Positions 63,613 to 64,000 of a stretch of 64,000 bases of DNA are shown one piece after another. The stretch's first letter is position 1. Each line of letters opens with the position of its first letter. The notes beneath the pieces are model-generated. The model was not told where the DNA came from. It ran no database searches and saw only the letters and a program-made list of their open reading frames with translations. Source of the stretch: Marinobacter koreensis (GTDB lineage Bacteria; Pseudomonadota; Gammaproteobacteria; Pseudomonadales; Oleiphilaceae); contig NZ_JAKZAJ010000002.1 of assembly GCF_023156285.1 (NCBI RefSeq), positions 124,001 through 188,000 of the forward strand, written 5' to 3'. The position numbers and the translations under genes are program-made.

Positions 63613-64000
63613 GCAACAATGGTTCGACCATCCAGCGTCAGCAGATTCAATTCCCCGTGCTTTCCGATACGGAAGGCTTTGATCTGACCGAGCAATTTCA
63701 GGAAACGCTCCTCCTGTTTCATCAGCGAAGGCGCACAGGCCATGCGGGTTGACGCAATCGAGTCAACATCAAGCCCTTCGCCGGTCAAACGATAGGTTCC
63801 GGCATAACGGTTACAGGATGCAGCCCCCACCACACGTTGGCCATCGAGAAACCGGACAGTCATCTGCGATAGTTCCATGACCGCCAGGCCATCCACCGTT
63901 TCAACAACCCACTCTACGCCACGCAGCAGGCGAACGGGATCGCCCCCGCATCCCTGATAGACGTCACCATTGATCGTCAGCCGTGCCTGTGCCGGATACT
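63582..64000 (-). CDS. META-domain (HslJ-like) protein, 5' end outside window
   Basis: The minus-strand frame is open from 64000 to the TAA at 63582-63584, about 138 residues. The META signature is present: VEWVVETVDGLAVM, VVGAASCNRYAGTYRLTGEGL and STRMACAPSLMKQEERFLKLL. Upstream residues YQGCGGDP suggest a second, Cys-containing domain, as in many putative lipoproteins of this family. It is probably a periplasmic or outer-membrane stress protein. The N-terminus is missing, so localisation cannot be decided. Confidence 0.8.
   Translation of the reverse strand, partial: YPAQARLTINGDVYQGCGGDPVRLLRGVEWVVETVDGLAVMELSQMTVRFLDGQRVVGAASCNRYAGTYRLTGEGLDVDSIASTRMACAPSLMKQEERFLKLLGQIKAFRIGKHGELNLLTLDGRTIVAHRNSGGSIP

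Overview
The window looks like a stretch of the core chromosome of a marine gammaproteobacterium, most likely Marinobacter or a close relative. The base composition is high in GC and even throughout. The gene order is Pseudomonas-like: rpe-gph-trpEGDC on one side, and amgK-murU divergent from lptD-surA-pdxA-rsmA-apaH on the other. It also carries a TRAP transporter, a 530-residue Pseudomonas-type isocitrate lyase, a DauA-type SulP transporter and a glycine-betaine ABC system. I see no prophage, insertion sequence, CRISPR array, rRNA or tRNA. The assignment rests on recalled family and synteny knowledge, not on a database search.

Layout. Positions 1-3.2 kb: the tail of an unknown gene, a terminator, then a membrane histidine kinase and a NarL-type regulator with overlapping stop and start. 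3.2-11.2 kb: isocitrate lyase, a DauA-type transporter, a ribbon-helix-helix protein next to a 19-bp palindrome, a ChaN lipoprotein, a macrodomain protein, a SIMPL protein, a GH84-like hexosaminidase and a small helical protein. 11.2-14.4 kb: a complete TRAP transporter. 14.5-20.3 kb: a cyclopropane-synthase-like enzyme overlapping a flavin reductase, a porin, Dps and a dihydrolipoamide-dehydrogenase-like enzyme. 20.5-27.8 kb: a LysE exporter, DAHP synthase with a leader/attenuator, a secretin-like periplasmic protein and an RND efflux pair. 27.8-36.5 kb: an AraC regulator, a GGDEF-EAL protein, an Aer-like receptor, DUF3301, a PstS-OmpA fusion, an aminotransferase and an IMPase-family enzyme. 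36.5-48.9 kb: slmA, thiG, thiS, DUF423, apaH, rsmA, pdxA, surA and lptD on the minus strand, and amgK, murU and a DnaJ-like gene on the plus strand. 48.9-54.8 kb: rpe, gph, a trp leader and trpE, G, D, C. 54.8-64 kb: DUF4202, a diguanylate cyclase, GST, alpha/beta hydrolase, M14 peptidase, a betaine ABC operon, a solute-binding lipoprotein and a truncated META-domain gene.

How the genes work together. Aromatic amino acid synthesis appears twice, and each time an unannotated short leader gene precedes it. DAHP synthase (first step of the pathway) is preceded by a 48-codon leader with the run VFFWWFGYGFYF, followed by an intrinsic terminator just before the structural gene. trpE (first step of the Trp branch) is preceded by a 26-codon leader containing RWWRW. 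Together they suggest that ribosome stalling controls both the entry to the common pathway and the Trp branch. The envelope genes (lptD, surA, amgK, murU, slmA) cover LPS export, outer-membrane protein folding, peptidoglycan recycling and division-site control.

The most interesting observations are the mixed Phe/Trp/Tyr leader with its attenuator, the trp leader whose terminal hairpin lacks a U-run, the start/stop-coupled methyltransferase-flavoprotein lipid module, large palindromic repeats with a shared CATCCATG core (one inside the trp operon), and the PstS-OmpA fusion.
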